The translations under genes and the position numbers were made by a program. A model generated the notes under the pieces. That model did no database searches, was not told the DNA's origin, and worked only from the letters and a program-made list of their open reading frames with translations. A DNA stretch of 64,000 nucleotides. Origin: Methylophaga muralis (GTDB lineage: Bacteria; Pseudomonadota; Gammaproteobacteria; Nitrosococcales; Methylophagaceae). This document shows positions 38,829 to 48,706 of this stretch, piece after piece. The stretch is taken from positions 1 to 64,000 of the forward strand of contig NZ_MCRI01000005.1 of the NCBI RefSeq assembly GCF_001720165.1, given 5' to 3'. The stretch's first letter is position 1. Each line of letters opens with the position of its first letter.

Positions 38829-38841
38829 TTTCTGTTAAGCC

Positions 38842-39021
38842 TTATTCACTCTTGTCAGCAATAACTTTGCGGCCACGGTAGTAACCGTCAGCTGTCACAT
38901 GGTGACGACGGTGTAATTCACCAGAAGTTGAATCAACAGATAAAGTTGATTCTGTTAATGCATCATGTGAACGACGCATACCGCGACGTGAAGGACTCTT
39001 TTTACTCTTTTGAACAGCCAT
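38842..39021 (-). CDS. rpmF: Large ribosomal subunit protein L32
   Basis: A 59-residue basic protein starting [20 protein letters not shown], then [18 protein letters not shown] and ending IADKSE. This N-terminus and the [17 protein letters not shown] segment are diagnostic of bacterial L32. The zinc-binding cysteines seen in some L32 proteins are absent, as in many gammaproteobacteria. It lies between yceD and plsX, its standard position. Confidence 0.97.
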   Translation of the reverse strand: MAVQKSKKSPSRRGMRRSHDALTESTLSVDSTSGELHRRHHVTADGYYRGRKVIADKSE

Positions 39022-39056
39022 GGCTTAAACTCCTAAACCCAATAACAATAAATAAA

Positions 39057-39575
39057 TTACTTTTTCGATTTCAATGCAGATAACGCTGCAAACGGTGAGA
39101 CTGGTTTCTCAGGCTCAATTTCCTCTTCTCCTGCTTGCCACAACTGTTCAGGCAAACATGAATAATCATGTTTTGGCACGATCGGTAAAGCGAGAATCAA
39201 CTCATCTTCCACCATCAATGCCGGATCAACTTGTTTTGCATCATTCAAGATCCAGGGCTCATATTGCTCAGCAAGACCTTCAACCTTTCCTTCATGTCGA
39301 ACCAGTGCCAATTTGGTTGTGATATTCATTGAATGAGCCATTGACTCCATACAACGTTCGCAAAGCAAATTAACGGTTACAGCAAATTGCCCAAGCATAA
39401 AAGGCGTGCCAGTGGTATCGATATCAAACTGCATATCGACCAAAACTGTCCCTGAATCGTCGTAAAGCATTTCACTCAAACGCGACATTTTACTGACCGG
39501 AATTTCTCCCGTTATCTGTAAACCGCTATGAGCAAAACGAAACGGATCAATCTCTCTTGGCAATTGCTGATGCAT
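39057..39575 (-). CDS. yceD: YceD / DUF177 protein (23S rRNA accumulation protein)
   Basis: In E. coli YceD affects 23S rRNA levels and lies before rpmF; the same order is seen here. The 172-residue form starts MHQQLPREIDPFRFA, the usual beginning of the family. The CERCMESM motif near the middle and the acidic LILALPIVPKHD segment are typical. The open frame extends 25 codons upstream, but a promoter sits there (39586-39614), so the ATG at 39575 is preferred even though it would have almost no leader. Confidence 0.9.
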   Translation of the reverse strand: MHQQLPREIDPFRFAHSGLQITGEIPVSKMSRLSEMLYDDSGTVLVDMQFDIDTTGTPFMLGQFAVTVNLLCERCMESMAHSMNITTKLALVRHEGKVEGLAEQYEPWILNDAKQVDPALMVEDELILALPIVPKHDYSCLPEQLWQAGEEEIEPEKPVSPFAALSALKSKK

Positions 39576-39585
39576 AATCGACGGG

Positions 39586-39614
39586 ATTATATAAGAATTG
39601 GTATCAAACAGCAA
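39586..39614 (-). promoter_or_regulatory. Sigma70 promoter for yceD-rpmF-plsX-fabHDG
   Basis: On the - strand, TTGCTG (39614-39609), exactly 17 bases, then a perfect TATAAT (39591-39586). The ATG of yceD begins 10 bases after the -10 box, so the mRNA would be leaderless or have only a few leader bases. Confidence 0.7.
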
Positions 39615-39625
39615 AAAGCTGTTTA

Positions 39626-39647
39626 TTCCCGCTGAATTTAGCGGGAA
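39626..39647 (-). terminator. Hairpin downstream of purF, weak terminator
   Basis: TTCCCGCT / AGCGGGAA forms an 8-bp stem with a six-base loop 36 bases after the purF stop. On the - strand it is followed by TAAACAGCTTTTTG, not a clean T-run. It directly precedes the yceD promoter. Confidence 0.5.
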
Positions 39648-39682
39648 CAATGGTATAGAAATTGTTGTGTGTAATAAGCTGC

Positions 39683-41191
39683 TTAAACATCATTATGCAG
39701 CTCAATCGTAACATTACCTTCTTCTTCTGACTGTTTTGACATGTCATTACGCAGCGCATCAATGTAATACAAATAAGTCTCATCGATATCGCCAGTAATG
39801 TAATTCCCATCAAAGCAGGAAGTATCAAAACGTTTGACATCACTTTTCTTGTTAATGGCTTCAACCAAATCTTGTAAGTCCTGGTATATCAACCAATCCA
39901 CGCCAAGCTCTTCTGCAATTTGTTCAACATTACGATTGTGCGCAACAAATTCAGACGGTGATGGCATATCAATACCATATACGTTAGGGAAACGAACTGG
40001 TGGTGCAGCAGAAGCTAAGTAAACTTTTTTTGCACCGGCATCACGTGCCATTTGAACGATTTGTTGCGAGGTCGTGCCACGAACAATTGAATCATCAACC
40101 AGCAGAACATTCTTATCGCGGAACTCCAGATCAATTGCATTCAATTTTTGGCGCACAGATTTTTTGCGCTGTTGCTGCCCAGGCATGATGAAGGTACGAC
40201 CAATATAGCGGTTTTTAATAAAACCTTCGCGATACACCACATCTAAATCATAGGCAAGTTGCAGTGCCGCACTACGGCTGGTATCGGGAATTGGGATAAC
40301 GACATCAATATCGTGATCTGGAAATTCACGTTTAATTTTTTCCGCTAACTTAGTGCCCATACGCATACGGCTTTTATGCACCGAAATGCCATCCATCATT
40401 GAATCTGGACGAGCAAAATAAACATATTCAAATATACAAGGTGATTTGATTGGGTTTTCAGCACATTGTTGACTATGAAAACTACCCTGCATATCAATAA
40501 AGATACATTCGCCGGGCTGTACGTCACGCATAAACTCAAAATCAAGCGTATCAATTGCCACACTCTCAGATGCCACAACGTATTCTGTGCCTAAATCTGT
40601 TTCACGCTTACCAATGACTGCAGGACGAATACCGTAAGGATCACGGAATGCCAGCATACCAACGCCGGCAATCATCGCAACAACGGCATAAGCACCTTTG
40701 CAACGTTTATGTACTTCGGAAACGGCTTTGAAAATATCTTCTGGTTGCGGTTTGAGTTTGCCTGAGGTTTGCAATTCATGCGCAAGCACGTTTAACAAAA
40801 CTTCAGAATCAGAACCAGTATTAAGGTGACGACGATCACTCTTGAATAATTGATCAGATAACAGTTTGGTATTAGTCAGATTACCATTGTGCGCCAGCGC
40901 AATACCAAATGGTGAGTTGACATAAAATGGTTGAGATTCCGCTGAGTTTGAGCAACCAGCAGTCGGATAGCGAATATGCCCTATCCCCATTGAACCTTTT
41001 AGGCGAATCATATGACGGGTATGAAATACATCTTTTACCAGACCGTTATCTTTACGAAGATAAAACCGTCCGTTTTGGTCGCAAGTCATAATACCCGCAG
41101 CATCCTGGCCGCGATGTTGCTGGACTGTCAGTCCGTCATACAGCGCTTGATTGACTTCCGAGTGACCTACAATACCAATAATTCCACACAT
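39683..41191 (-). CDS. purF: Amidophosphoribosyltransferase
   Basis: Catalyses the first committed step of purine synthesis, moving ammonia from glutamine to PRPP. Cys2 of MCGIIGIVG is the glutaminase nucleophile. The PRPP-binding loop lies in [18 protein letters not shown], and the GSDSE and RPAVIGKR regions are conserved. At 502 residues it matches E. coli. It follows cvpA closely, as in most gammaproteobacteria. Confidence 0.97.
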   Translation of the reverse strand: MCGIIGIVGHSEVNQALYDGLTVQQHRGQDAAGIMTCDQNGRFYLRKDNGLVKDVFHTRHMIRLKGSMGIGHIRYPTAGCSNSAESQPFYVNSPFGIALAHNGNLTNTKLLSDQLFKSDRRHLNTGSDSEVLLNVLAHELQTSGKLKPQPEDIFKAVSEVHKRCKGAYAVVAMIAGVGMLAFRDPYGIRPAVIGKRETDLGTEYVVASESVAIDTLDFEFMRDVQPGECIFIDMQGSFHSQQCAENPIKSPCIFEYVYFARPDSMMDGISVHKSRMRMGTKLAEKIKREFPDHDIDVVIPIPDTSRSAALQLAYDLDVVYREGFIKNRYIGRTFIMPGQQQRKKSVRQKLNAIDLEFRDKNVLLVDDSIVRGTTSQQIVQMARDAGAKKVYLASAAPPVRFPNVYGIDMPSPSEFVAHNRNVEQIAEELGVDWLIYQDLQDLVEAINKKSDVKRFDTSCFDGNYITGDIDETYLYYIDALRNDMSKQSEEEGNVTIELHNDV

Positions 41192-41209
41192 AAAATTACC
41201 CTGCCAGGA

Positions 41210-41701
41210 TTAGTTGAAGTTAACGTGTTCAGCGACATCAGTCGGTAAAAACTGCTTGACCCAAACCGCTAGGTCTTCAAAATGTTGTAACAATAAAGAG
41301 TTTTGCCACCAAGCATCTGTTGGCATGGGCGTTACGCCTGCAGCCAACACTAAAATAGTGACGATTGCGACACCTCTAAGAATACCGAAAATCACTCCCA
41401 GTGCACGGTCAGTGCCACTAAGCCCTGTCTTCTCGACCAGCTGTGAAATTAAATGGTTAACCAGTGCCCCGAGTATTAATGTGACAACAAATAAGACAAA
41501 AAACGCGATAAATAAACGTATGGTAACTGTATCAATATAAGGCGTTAATAAACTGGCAAAATTGGCAAAAAACATAAAGGCGACCCAAATCGCCACTGCC
41601 CAGCTGATTAACGAAAGTACTTCTTTTATAAAGCCACGAACAATACTGATGCCCGACGAAATCAAAATAATGCCGATTATTAAATAATCTACCCAGTTCA
41701 T
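41210..41701 (-). CDS. cvpA: CvpA family inner-membrane protein
   Basis: Four hydrophobic segments in 163 residues, opening with NWVDYLIIGIILISSGISIVRG, the typical CvpA start, and including GLSGTDRALGVIFG. In enterics it is needed for colicin V export and envelope homeostasis; the molecular role is unclear. It is the usual upstream neighbour of purF. Confidence 0.92.
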   Translation of the reverse strand: MNWVDYLIIGIILISSGISIVRGFIKEVLSLISWAVAIWVAFMFFANFASLLTPYIDTVTIRLFIAFFVLFVVTLILGALVNHLISQLVEKTGLSGTDRALGVIFGILRGVAIVTILVLAAGVTPMPTDAWWQNSLLLQHFEDLAVWVKQFLPTDVAEHVNFN

Positions 41702-41813
41702 TATGACTCCGCGTCGAGCAGCGTGTAAAAAAGAGGGAATTTTATCAGAATTGCCAAAGGTAACCCAATATATTTACGCGTAACTGATTACAAATCGATG
41801 ACTTTGTGATGCA

Positions 41814-42557
41814 TTACGGATATGGGAATATCTGAGTATTTAAATTCAATTGATTACGAATTGACTCAGCCGTTTTTTCCAAGGCTGCTCTATCTGCATT
41901 CGGTTGCAGTCTCACACGGTAAATAACCGTTTCACCACTGCGAGTTTGTTCGATCATTGGCTTGTAACCGATATCTTCTAACTGCTTTTTCAAGCTGTTT
42001 GCATTGGCTTCAACTGAAAAACTTCCTAATTGAAGGATCCAACGCGACGCTGTTTCAGCTTGTGTAGGTTCAGGCGTTCTTTCTACCGGTGCTGCTGGTG
42101 TCGGTGCTGGTTTTGGAGCTTCAACAACTGGTGCCGGTGCCGGCTTTGGTTCAGGTACAGGAGTTGGAGTTGGAGCTGGAGCTGGAGTAGGTTTAGGTAG
42201 GACCGGCGCTGGTTTGGGGGCTACAACTTCTGGCTCAGGGGTTACTGGAGTGGCGGGTGCCGTTACTACAGGTTCGATTGATGGAGCAGGTACTGTCGAT
42301 TCGTCTGTGACTTCAGGATCAATATCTATAAAAGCTTCATCACCAGAAATAGAGTCCGTCCCAATATCATTGTCATCGTCAGAAGCTTCTTGCAAAGCCT
42401 CTATTACCGAAGAGAATTGAATGGGCTCTTCCTCTTGAATTTGTCTTCCAGATTCAGTCTGACTAACTTTAGATAAAACGATATAAGCGAGCACGGCGAT
42501 GAAAAAGACCAGCAAAAGCGTCCCGATTAAACGCTGTTGTTGTTTCTGAGTCATCAT
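41814..42557 (-). CDS. SPOR-domain membrane protein (DedD-like)
   Basis: A single N-terminal membrane helix (about 13-31) is followed by an acidic stretch, then a long Pro/Ala/Val-rich linker (about 85-165, repeated PxPxP units). The C-terminal SPOR domain (about 170-247, WILQLGSFSVEANANSLKKQL) binds denuded glycan at the division septum. The position before cvpA-purF matches dedD, so a septal role is likely. The linker DNA is a run of low-complexity GGTGCTGGT-like units. Confidence 0.83.
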   Translation of the reverse strand: MMTQKQQQRLIGTLLLVFFIAVLAYIVLSKVSQTESGRQIQEEEPIQFSSVIEALQEASDDDNDIGTDSISGDEAFIDIDPEVTDESTVPAPSIEPVVTAPATPVTPEPEVVAPKPAPVLPKPTPAPAPTPTPVPEPKPAPAPVVEAPKPAPTPAAPVERTPEPTQAETASRWILQLGSFSVEANANSLKKQLEDIGYKPMIEQTRSGETVIYRVRLQPNADRAALEKTAESIRNQLNLNTQIFPYP

Positions 42558-42585
42558 AAGTCTCCGTTGCTCGCTTTAATCAATT

Positions 42586-45021
42586 TTAATGCCTGTTTTG
42601 CGTATTAACTTCATGGAAACTGGCTTGTTCAGGTGCCAGAACAGTCGCCGTATCCGGAGTCGGTAATACTTTCGTCGGCATGGTTTGCAATGCTTTTTCC
42701 AGCACTTCATTAATCCAGCGAACCGGAATAATTTCCAAGCCGGATTTAACATTATCCGGAATTTCCCTTAAATCTTTCACATTATCTTTAGGGATCAAGA
42801 CCGTATCAATGCCTCCGCGATGAGCGGCCAGTAATTTTTCTTTCAAACCACCAATCGCCAATACTTCTCCACGCAATGTGATCTCACCAGTCATTGCCAC
42901 GTTGGATTTAACCGGGATGCCGGTAATTGCAGACACTAATGCGGTACACATACCGATACCGGCACTTGGACCATCTTTTGGTGTAGCGCCTTCTGGAACG
43001 TGAATATGTAAATCATGGCTTTGCAAATAATCTTCAGCAATGCCCCACTCTAATGCCCGCGAACGGACAACTGTAGTAGCAGCTTGAATCGATTCCTGCA
43101 TAACATCACCCAACTTACCGGTATAGCTGGCTTTGCCCTTACCAGGCATCACTGCCGACTCGATAGTTAATAATTCACCACCTACTTCCGTCCAGGCAAG
43201 TCCAGTGACTTGGCCGATGCGATCATCCTCTTCTGCTACGCCATATTGATAGTGATATACGCCAAGATAGTCTTCCAAATTATCGGCGGTGACGATCACT
43301 TTCTCTGCAGGTGACTCACTTAAAATTTGTTTGACCAATTTACGGCAAATTTTCGAGATTTCACGTTGCAAATTACGTACACCAGCTTCACGTGTATAAC
43401 GGCGAATGATTTCCATCACTGCTTGAGATGTAATTTCGATCTCGTCCGCTTTTAAACCATTATCTTTGATCGCTTTCGGCAATAAGTATTGCAAAGCAAT
43501 ATTCAATTTTTCATCTTCGGTATAACCGGCAAGACGAATAATTTCCATACGGTCACGCAATGCATCTGGAATGTTCAAAGTATTTGCCGTACAGACAAAC
43601 ATTACGTCGGACAAATCGTATTCCACTTCCAGATAATGATCGGCAAAAGTAGAATTTTGCTCCGGATCCAAAACTTCTAATAATGCAGATGCAGGATCGC
43701 CACGGAAATCCTGAGCCATCTTGTCGATCTCATCCAGCAAGAACAATGGATTACGCACGCCTGTTTTGGAAATATTCTGAATTACTTTACCAGGCATAGA
43801 ACCAATGTAGGTCCGACGGTGACCACGAATTTCTGCTTCATCACGTACACCACCCAACGCCATACGGCTGAATTTACGGTTAGTAGCACGCGCAATTGAC
43901 TGGGCAATCGATGTTTTACCAACGCCCGGTGGGCCAACTAAACATAGAATTGGGCCTTTGAGTTTTTTAACGCGTTTTTGTACTGCGAGGTACTCGATAA
44001 TGCGTTCTTTAACTTTTTCCAAGCCATAGTGGTCTTCATCGAGCACTTGTTGTGCATGATCCAGATCCAACGTAACACGTGAACGTTTTTTCCAAGGTAC
44101 TTCTAGTAAATATTCAATGTAATTACGTACCACTGTCGCTTCAGCAGACATTGGTGACATCATTTTTAATTTTTTCAGTTCTGATTCGGCTTTATCGCGC
44201 GCTTCAGCACTCATGCCTGCAGTAGCAATTTTTTCCGCTAACTCTTCTACCTCATTGCCACTATCATCCAGCTCACCAAGTTCTTTCTGCACAGCTTTAA
44301 GCTGTTCATTCAGATAGTATTCACGCTGGCTTTTTTCCATCTGCTTTTTGACACGATTACGGATGCGTTTTTCGATCTGTTGAATATCGATTTCCGACTC
44401 CAGATAGGCCATCAATTTTTCGATGCGATCTTTAACGTCAGACATTTCTAAAAGCAGTTGTTTGTCTTCAAGCTTTAAGGTCATATGAGCGGCGACGGTA
44501 TCCGCCATACGCGCAAGATCTTCAATGCTAGACAATGATGCAATTACTTCAGGTGGAATTTTTTTATTAAGCTTAACGTACTGTTCAAATTGACCCAGCA
44601 GCGTGCGCATCAACACATCGGCTTCACGCTGATCAGGATGTTCATCAATAAAGGTCGCAACTTCAGCCTCAAGAAAAACATTGGTATTGTCATACAACGC
44701 AACTTTAGCGCGCTGAGTACCTTCAACCAAAACCTTTACAGTGCCATCTGGCAATTTCAATAATTGCAGGATGTTTGCCAAGGTACCCGTTTCATAAAGA
44801 TTTTCAGGTGAAGGTGAATCTTCACCTGAATCTTTTTGGGCTACTAGCAGAACTTGCTTGTTTTCATCAGTAGCGTGTTCCAATGCTTTGATGGATTTTT
44901 CACGCCCAACAAATAATGGAATAACCATATGCGGATAGACAACAACATCACGCAATGGCAACACTGGTACTTTTTGCAAGGCATTGTCATCAGTTGATGT
45001 AGCTTTTAATTCATTTTCCAT
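42586..45021 (-). CDS. lon: ATP-dependent protease Lon
   Basis: Degrades misfolded and regulatory proteins. An N-terminal substrate domain (VPVLPLRDVVVYPHMVIPLF) is followed by an AAA+ module with GPPGVGKTSIAQS and FLLDEIDKM. The protease domain has a catalytic Ser in PKDGPSAGIGM and Lys in LKEKLLAAHRGG. The ATG at 45021 is chosen because AGAGGT lies eight bases upstream; a GTG 11 codons earlier is less likely. The product is 811 residues. A sigma32-type promoter lies upstream. Confidence 0.96.
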   Translation of the reverse strand: MENELKATSTDDNALQKVPVLPLRDVVVYPHMVIPLFVGREKSIKALEHATDENKQVLLVAQKDSGEDSPSPENLYETGTLANILQLLKLPDGTVKVLVEGTQRAKVALYDNTNVFLEAEVATFIDEHPDQREADVLMRTLLGQFEQYVKLNKKIPPEVIASLSSIEDLARMADTVAAHMTLKLEDKQLLLEMSDVKDRIEKLMAYLESEIDIQQIEKRIRNRVKKQMEKSQREYYLNEQLKAVQKELGELDDSGNEVEELAEKIATAGMSAEARDKAESELKKLKMMSPMSAEATVVRNYIEYLLEVPWKKRSRVTLDLDHAQQVLDEDHYGLEKVKERIIEYLAVQKRVKKLKGPILCLVGPPGVGKTSIAQSIARATNRKFSRMALGGVRDEAEIRGHRRTYIGSMPGKVIQNISKTGVRNPLFLLDEIDKMAQDFRGDPASALLEVLDPEQNSTFADHYLEVEYDLSDVMFVCTANTLNIPDALRDRMEIIRLAGYTEDEKLNIALQYLLPKAIKDNGLKADEIEITSQAVMEIIRRYTREAGVRNLQREISKICRKLVKQILSESPAEKVIVTADNLEDYLGVYHYQYGVAEEDDRIGQVTGLAWTEVGGELLTIESAVMPGKGKASYTGKLGDVMQESIQAATTVVRSRALEWGIAEDYLQSHDLHIHVPEGATPKDGPSAGIGMCTALVSAITGIPVKSNVAMTGEITLRGEVLAIGGLKEKLLAAHRGGIDTVLIPKDNVKDLREIPDNVKSGLEIIPVRWINEVLEKALQTMPTKVLPTPDTATVLAPEQASFHEVNTQNRH

Positions 45022-45076
45022 CAATGCAGACCTCTTAAGGGAGTCAACAGACACGTTTATCGTGTACGTGAAAACA

Positions 45077-45104
45077 ATATGGGGACAGGCATAAAGAAAT
45101 CAAG
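45077..45104 (-). promoter_or_regulatory. Sigma32 (heat-shock) promoter of lon
   Basis: On the - strand, CTTGATT (45104-45098), 13 bases, then CCCCATAT (45084-45077). This is close to the E. coli RpoH consensus, CTTGAAA and CCCCATNT. Transcription would start near 45070, about 50 bases before the lon ATG. Confidence 0.75.
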
Positions 45105-45124
45105 CGTCCGGTGTAACCGGACGC
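45094..45124 (-). terminator. Terminator of clpX
   Basis: GCGTCCGG / CCGGACGC, a perfect 8-bp stem with a five-base loop, followed on the - strand by TTGATTTCTTT. It lies 42 bases after the clpX stop. The downstream T-rich segment is shared with the -35 region of the lon promoter. Confidence 0.75.
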
Positions 45125-45166
45125 ATTAATATTTGCCAAAGTGTATAAAGAACAATCAGGTAGAGA

Positions 45167-46438
45167 CTATTTATCACCTGAAGCAAGATCAGCAGGTTGA
45201 TCTTCGTAAATTAGTATTGGCGTGTTTTCTCCGTTGATAACACTTTCATCCACTACCACTTTAGTGACGTTATCCAAGGATGGCAGGTCAAACATGGTAT
45301 CTAACAGAACATTTTCAATAATGGATCGCAGACCACGTGCGCCGGTTTTACGCTCCATTGCCTTGCGGGCAATCGCCCGTAATGCATCCGCTCTGAATTC
45401 TAGTTCACAATTTTCCAGTTCAAACAATTTTTCATATTGTTTAGTGAGGGCATTTTTCGGTTCAGTTAATATTTGTACCAAAGCAGCTTCATCAAGTTCT
45501 TCAAGCGTTGCTACAACTGGCAAACGACCAACAAATTCTGGAATCAATCCGTATTGAATTAAATCCTCAGGCTCAACCACTCTTAAAGCTTCACTTGACG
45601 GTGCGTTAGTATCAACGCTCTTCACGTCAGCTGAGAAACCTATGCCACCCTTGTGGGTACGGTTGCGAATAACTTTATCCAAGCCAGCAAATGCACCACC
45701 ACAAATAAATAGAATCTTGCTGGTATCAACTTGCAAAAACTCCTGTTGTGGATGTTTTCTGCCACCTTGGGGTGGTACTGAGGCAATCGTACCCTCAATC
45801 AATTTCAATAAGGCCTGTTGAACACCTTCACCGGATACGTCACGAGTAATCGATGGGTTATCCGATTTTTTGGAAATCTTATCGATTTCATCGATATACA
45901 CGATGCCCGTTTCAGCTTTTTCTACATCGTAATCACATTTCTGTAACAATTTTTGAATAATGTTTTCAACATCTTCACCAACATAGCCAGCTTCGGTCAG
46001 CGTAGTGGCATCCGCCATGGTAAAAGGCACATTTAATTGTCTGGCCAATGTCTCTGCCAGCAATGTTTTGCCACTACCCGTCGGTCCAATCAACAGAATA
46101 TTACTTTTAGAAAGTTCTACATCATCGTTTTTGGTGCCGTGGCGCAGACGTTTGTAATGGTTATATACCGCTACCGATAAAACGCGTTTGGCTTTTACTT
46201 GACCAATAACATAATTATTAAGAGCAGAATCTATTTCATGTGGAGAAGGCAATCTCGAATCGGCCTTGCCGTCCGTTTTTTCTTGCAGCTCTTCACGGAT
46301 AATATCGTTACAAAGCTCTACACACTCGTCGCAGACAAATACCGATGGACCCGCGATCAATTTTTTTACTTCATGCTGACTTTTACCGCAGAATGAACAG
46401 TAAAGTAATTTGTCGTCGTTTTTTTTGTCGTCGCTCAT
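45167..46438 (-). CDS. clpX: ClpXP protease ATP-binding subunit ClpX
   Basis: An AAA+ unfoldase that feeds substrates to ClpP. An N-terminal zinc domain has four cysteines (CSFCGKS and CDECVELC). The Walker A motif is [12 protein letters not shown], the pore loop is GYVGEDVE, and the ClpP-docking IGF loop lies in [10 protein letters not shown]. The 423 residues equal the E. coli protein. It starts 31 bases after clpP. Confidence 0.98.
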   Translation of the reverse strand: MSDDKKNDDKLLYCSFCGKSQHEVKKLIAGPSVFVCDECVELCNDIIREELQEKTDGKADSRLPSPHEIDSALNNYVIGQVKAKRVLSVAVYNHYKRLRHGTKNDDVELSKSNILLIGPTGSGKTLLAETLARQLNVPFTMADATTLTEAGYVGEDVENIIQKLLQKCDYDVEKAETGIVYIDEIDKISKKSDNPSITRDVSGEGVQQALLKLIEGTIASVPPQGGRKHPQQEFLQVDTSKILFICGGAFAGLDKVIRNRTHKGGIGFSADVKSVDTNAPSSEALRVVEPEDLIQYGLIPEFVGRLPVVATLEELDEAALVQILTEPKNALTKQYEKLFELENCELEFRADALRAIARKAMERKTGARGLRSIIENVLLDTMFDLPSLDNVTKVVVDESVINGENTPILIYEDQPADLASGDK

Positions 46439-46469
46439 ATCGCTCTACTTTCCTAACGTTTGTGTTGGC

Positions 46470-47105
46470 TTAAGACTTTTCTGCTGGTCGGCTATTCATT
46501 ACAGCATCAATTAAACCATATTCTGCTGCTTGTTCACCATTCATGAAATTGTCACGATCGGTATCACGTTCAATTTTCTCTATATCCTGACCAGTATGAT
46601 GGGCCATAATTCCATTTAATCTATCACGGATACTTAGAATCTCTCTGGCATGAATATCGATATCTGATGCCTGCCCCTGAAAACCACCTAATGGCTGATG
46701 CACCATAATGCGCGAATTTGGCAGAGCAAAACGTTTACCTTTGGCACCTGCTGTTAACAATAATGCACCCATACTGGCAGCTTGACCGATACATAAGGTA
46801 CTGACTTGCGGTTTGATAAATTGCATTGTGTCATAAATTGCCAAACCGGCGGTGACAGCTCCACCTGGAGAATTAATATAGAGATGGATATCTTTATCAG
46901 GGTTTTCTGATTCCAGGAACAACATCTGGGCGACAATCAAATTCGCCATATGGTCTTCAACTTGACCAACCAAAAAGATAATGCGCTCTTTTAGCAGACG
47001 AGAATAAATATCGTAAGAACGTTCACCACGTGAAGTCTGTTCAACAACAATTGGAACCAATGCATTTTGAACTGGATTGAGATGCTCAGAAAATATAGTG
47101 CTCAT
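46470..47105 (-). CDS. clpP: ATP-dependent Clp protease proteolytic subunit
   Basis: A serine peptidase that forms the double-heptamer barrel. The catalytic triad lies in [11 protein letters not shown] (Ser), MVHQPLGG (His) and the DRDNFM segment (Asp). The N-terminal stretch before [22 protein letters not shown] is normal for the propeptide. It is 211 residues. It follows tig, but a strong tig terminator lies only 23 bases before its start. Confidence 0.98.
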   Translation of the reverse strand: MSTIFSEHLNPVQNALVPIVVEQTSRGERSYDIYSRLLKERIIFLVGQVEDHMANLIVAQMLFLESENPDKDIHLYINSPGGAVTAGLAIYDTMQFIKPQVSTLCIGQAASMGALLLTAGAKGKRFALPNSRIMVHQPLGGFQGQASDIDIHAREILSIRDRLNGIMAHHTGQDIEKIERDTDRDNFMNGEQAAEYGLIDAVMNSRPAEKS

Positions 47106-47127
47106 AGCGGTCCTGTTTTAATGCCAA

Positions 47128-47166
47128 ATAAAAAATAGCCCATGCCCAAAAGTTTGAGCACGGGCT
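47128..47166 (-). terminator. Terminator of tig
   Basis: On the - strand, AGCCCGTGC and GCATGGGCT pair over nine bases (one G-U) with a 12-base loop, followed by ATTTTTTATTT. It is a strong intrinsic terminator placed only 23 bases upstream of the clpP start. Confidence 0.85.
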
Positions 47167-47192
47167 GTCTTTGTAAAAACTTGCTTGTGCCT

Positions 47193-48491
47193 TTAGGCTA
47201 TTGCATTCATCACTTCAGAGAATGAAGATGCTTTTTCTTCAACTTTAACATTATCGTAGATCCATTCAACGACAGTGTCTTCTACAACCATCATTTGGAT
47301 TTCAGATAATTTATCCTGATTTGTCATGTAGTAGTTCATTACATCTTCAGGATCTTCATAACTGGCAGCAATGGCTTCAATTGCTTCACGAACGCGTTTT
47401 TCTTCAGGTTGAATTTTATTGTCAGAAATAATCTTACCGATAAGCAGACTAAGTTTGACACGTTTTTCGGCATTATCTTTGAAATTACTCAATTCAAATG
47501 GCAAACCTTCAACATTGACGCCTTGATTACGCAAATTGTTCTTAGCTTGCTCCATCAAGAAATTCGCTTCACGTTCTACTGGAGCTTCTGGTAAAGCAAT
47601 ATCATTGTTTGCAGCAACACTGTCCATCGCTTTACGCTTATTGACATTTTTCAATGCTGCTGAGAGTTCACGTTCCATATTCGAGCGGACTTCTTTTTTC
47701 AAGGCAGCTAAACCACCTTCAACACCACAAAGCTCAGCAAATTCTTTATCTAGTTTTGGCAGTTTTTTCTTGGCGACCTGTTTCACAGTCACAGCAAAAT
47801 CAGCTTTTTTACCACGCAGATGTTCAGCACGATAATCTTCAGGGAAAGTCATTGAAATGGTCAGCTCTTGATCTGGCTTCACACCGACCAATTGTTGTTC
47901 AAACTCCGGCAACATGCTGCCATTACCAATAATAACTAATACATCCTTACCTTTACCGCCCTGGAATTCTTCACCATCAATGCTGCCCACAAAATCAATG
48001 GTTACACCATCTTCTTCTTTGGCGGCGCGTTTCAGCGGCTCCCAGCTCATGCGTTGCTCACGCAGGGTTTCTAGCATTTTATCAACATCTTCTTCAGTTA
48101 CTTCAGCAACTGTTTTTTCCAATTTAATATCGGCAAGTTTTACTTCGGCGAGTTCAGGAAAGATTTCGTAATTCAGTGTATAGACTAACGCTGACTTTTC
48201 TTCTTTCATGCTATCAATATGCGGAGGGCTGGCCGGATTCACTTTCTCTTGTGTGAAAGCTTCACGCATGCTGTCTTGGACAATTTGATCAATCACTTCG
48301 CGACGTGCTGAGGGACCATGCGTTTTAACCAGCATTTTCATTGGAACTTTGCCGGGACGGAAGCCAGCCATTCGAACTGATGGGCGGATAGATGCCAAGC
48401 GTTGTTCAACAGCTTGTTCAATATTCGCATCTTCCACAGTAATGGTCATTTTACGACCAAGCTCGCTGACATTTTCTACAGTTACTTGCAT
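47193..48491 (-). CDS. tig: Trigger factor chaperone / prolyl isomerase
   Basis: A ribosome-associated folding chaperone. The N-terminal ribosome-binding domain has the signature GFRPGKVPMKML. The FKBP-type isomerase domain (about 155-245) includes VTIDFVGSIDGEEFQGG. A helical C-terminal substrate domain completes the 432-residue protein, the normal size. It is upstream of clpP-clpX, as in most proteobacteria. Confidence 0.97.
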   Translation of the reverse strand: MQVTVENVSELGRKMTITVEDANIEQAVEQRLASIRPSVRMAGFRPGKVPMKMLVKTHGPSARREVIDQIVQDSMREAFTQEKVNPASPPHIDSMKEEKSALVYTLNYEIFPELAEVKLADIKLEKTVAEVTEEDVDKMLETLREQRMSWEPLKRAAKEEDGVTIDFVGSIDGEEFQGGKGKDVLVIIGNGSMLPEFEQQLVGVKPDQELTISMTFPEDYRAEHLRGKKADFAVTVKQVAKKKLPKLDKEFAELCGVEGGLAALKKEVRSNMERELSAALKNVNKRKAMDSVAANNDIALPEAPVEREANFLMEQAKNNLRNQGVNVEGLPFELSNFKDNAEKRVKLSLLIGKIISDNKIQPEEKRVREAIEAIAASYEDPEDVMNYYMTNQDKLSEIQMMVVEDTVVEWIYDNVKVEEKASSFSEVMNAIA

Positions 48492-48554
48492 TCTTTAAAC
48501 CTCAAACACGGGGATTAAGCGCATTGCCGGCGTCATAGCACCAACAATTGTAAA

Positions 48555-48639
<85 letters not shown>

Positions 48640-48680
48640 AATTCGTTATAGATATGCTTACGTATCTAATCAAGTCGGCC

Positions 48681-48686
48681 ATTATA
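48681..48686 (-). promoter_or_regulatory. -10 box of the tRNA-Leu promoter
   Basis: A perfect TATAAT on the - strand, about 42 bases before the tRNA 5' end and just after the stop codon of the HDOD gene. The -35 region is poor, so the promoter may depend on an upstream element or factor. It may also drive tig. Confidence 0.5.
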
Positions 48687-48706
48687 GCCAGATAAACAGA
48701 CCAAAA

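Noticed and set aside
42090-42250. Tandem GGTGCTGGT/GGAGTTGGA-like repeats
   Set aside because: They are the coding sequence of the Pro/Ala-rich linker in the SPOR protein, not a separate repeat or CRISPR-like array.
44715-45018. CTTCACCTGAA-type repeats near the lon N-terminal region (44808-44834)
   Set aside because: GGTGAAGGTGAATCTTCACC can fold, but it is coding sequence for a conserved Ser/Gly/Glu loop in Lon, and no regulatory role is supported.
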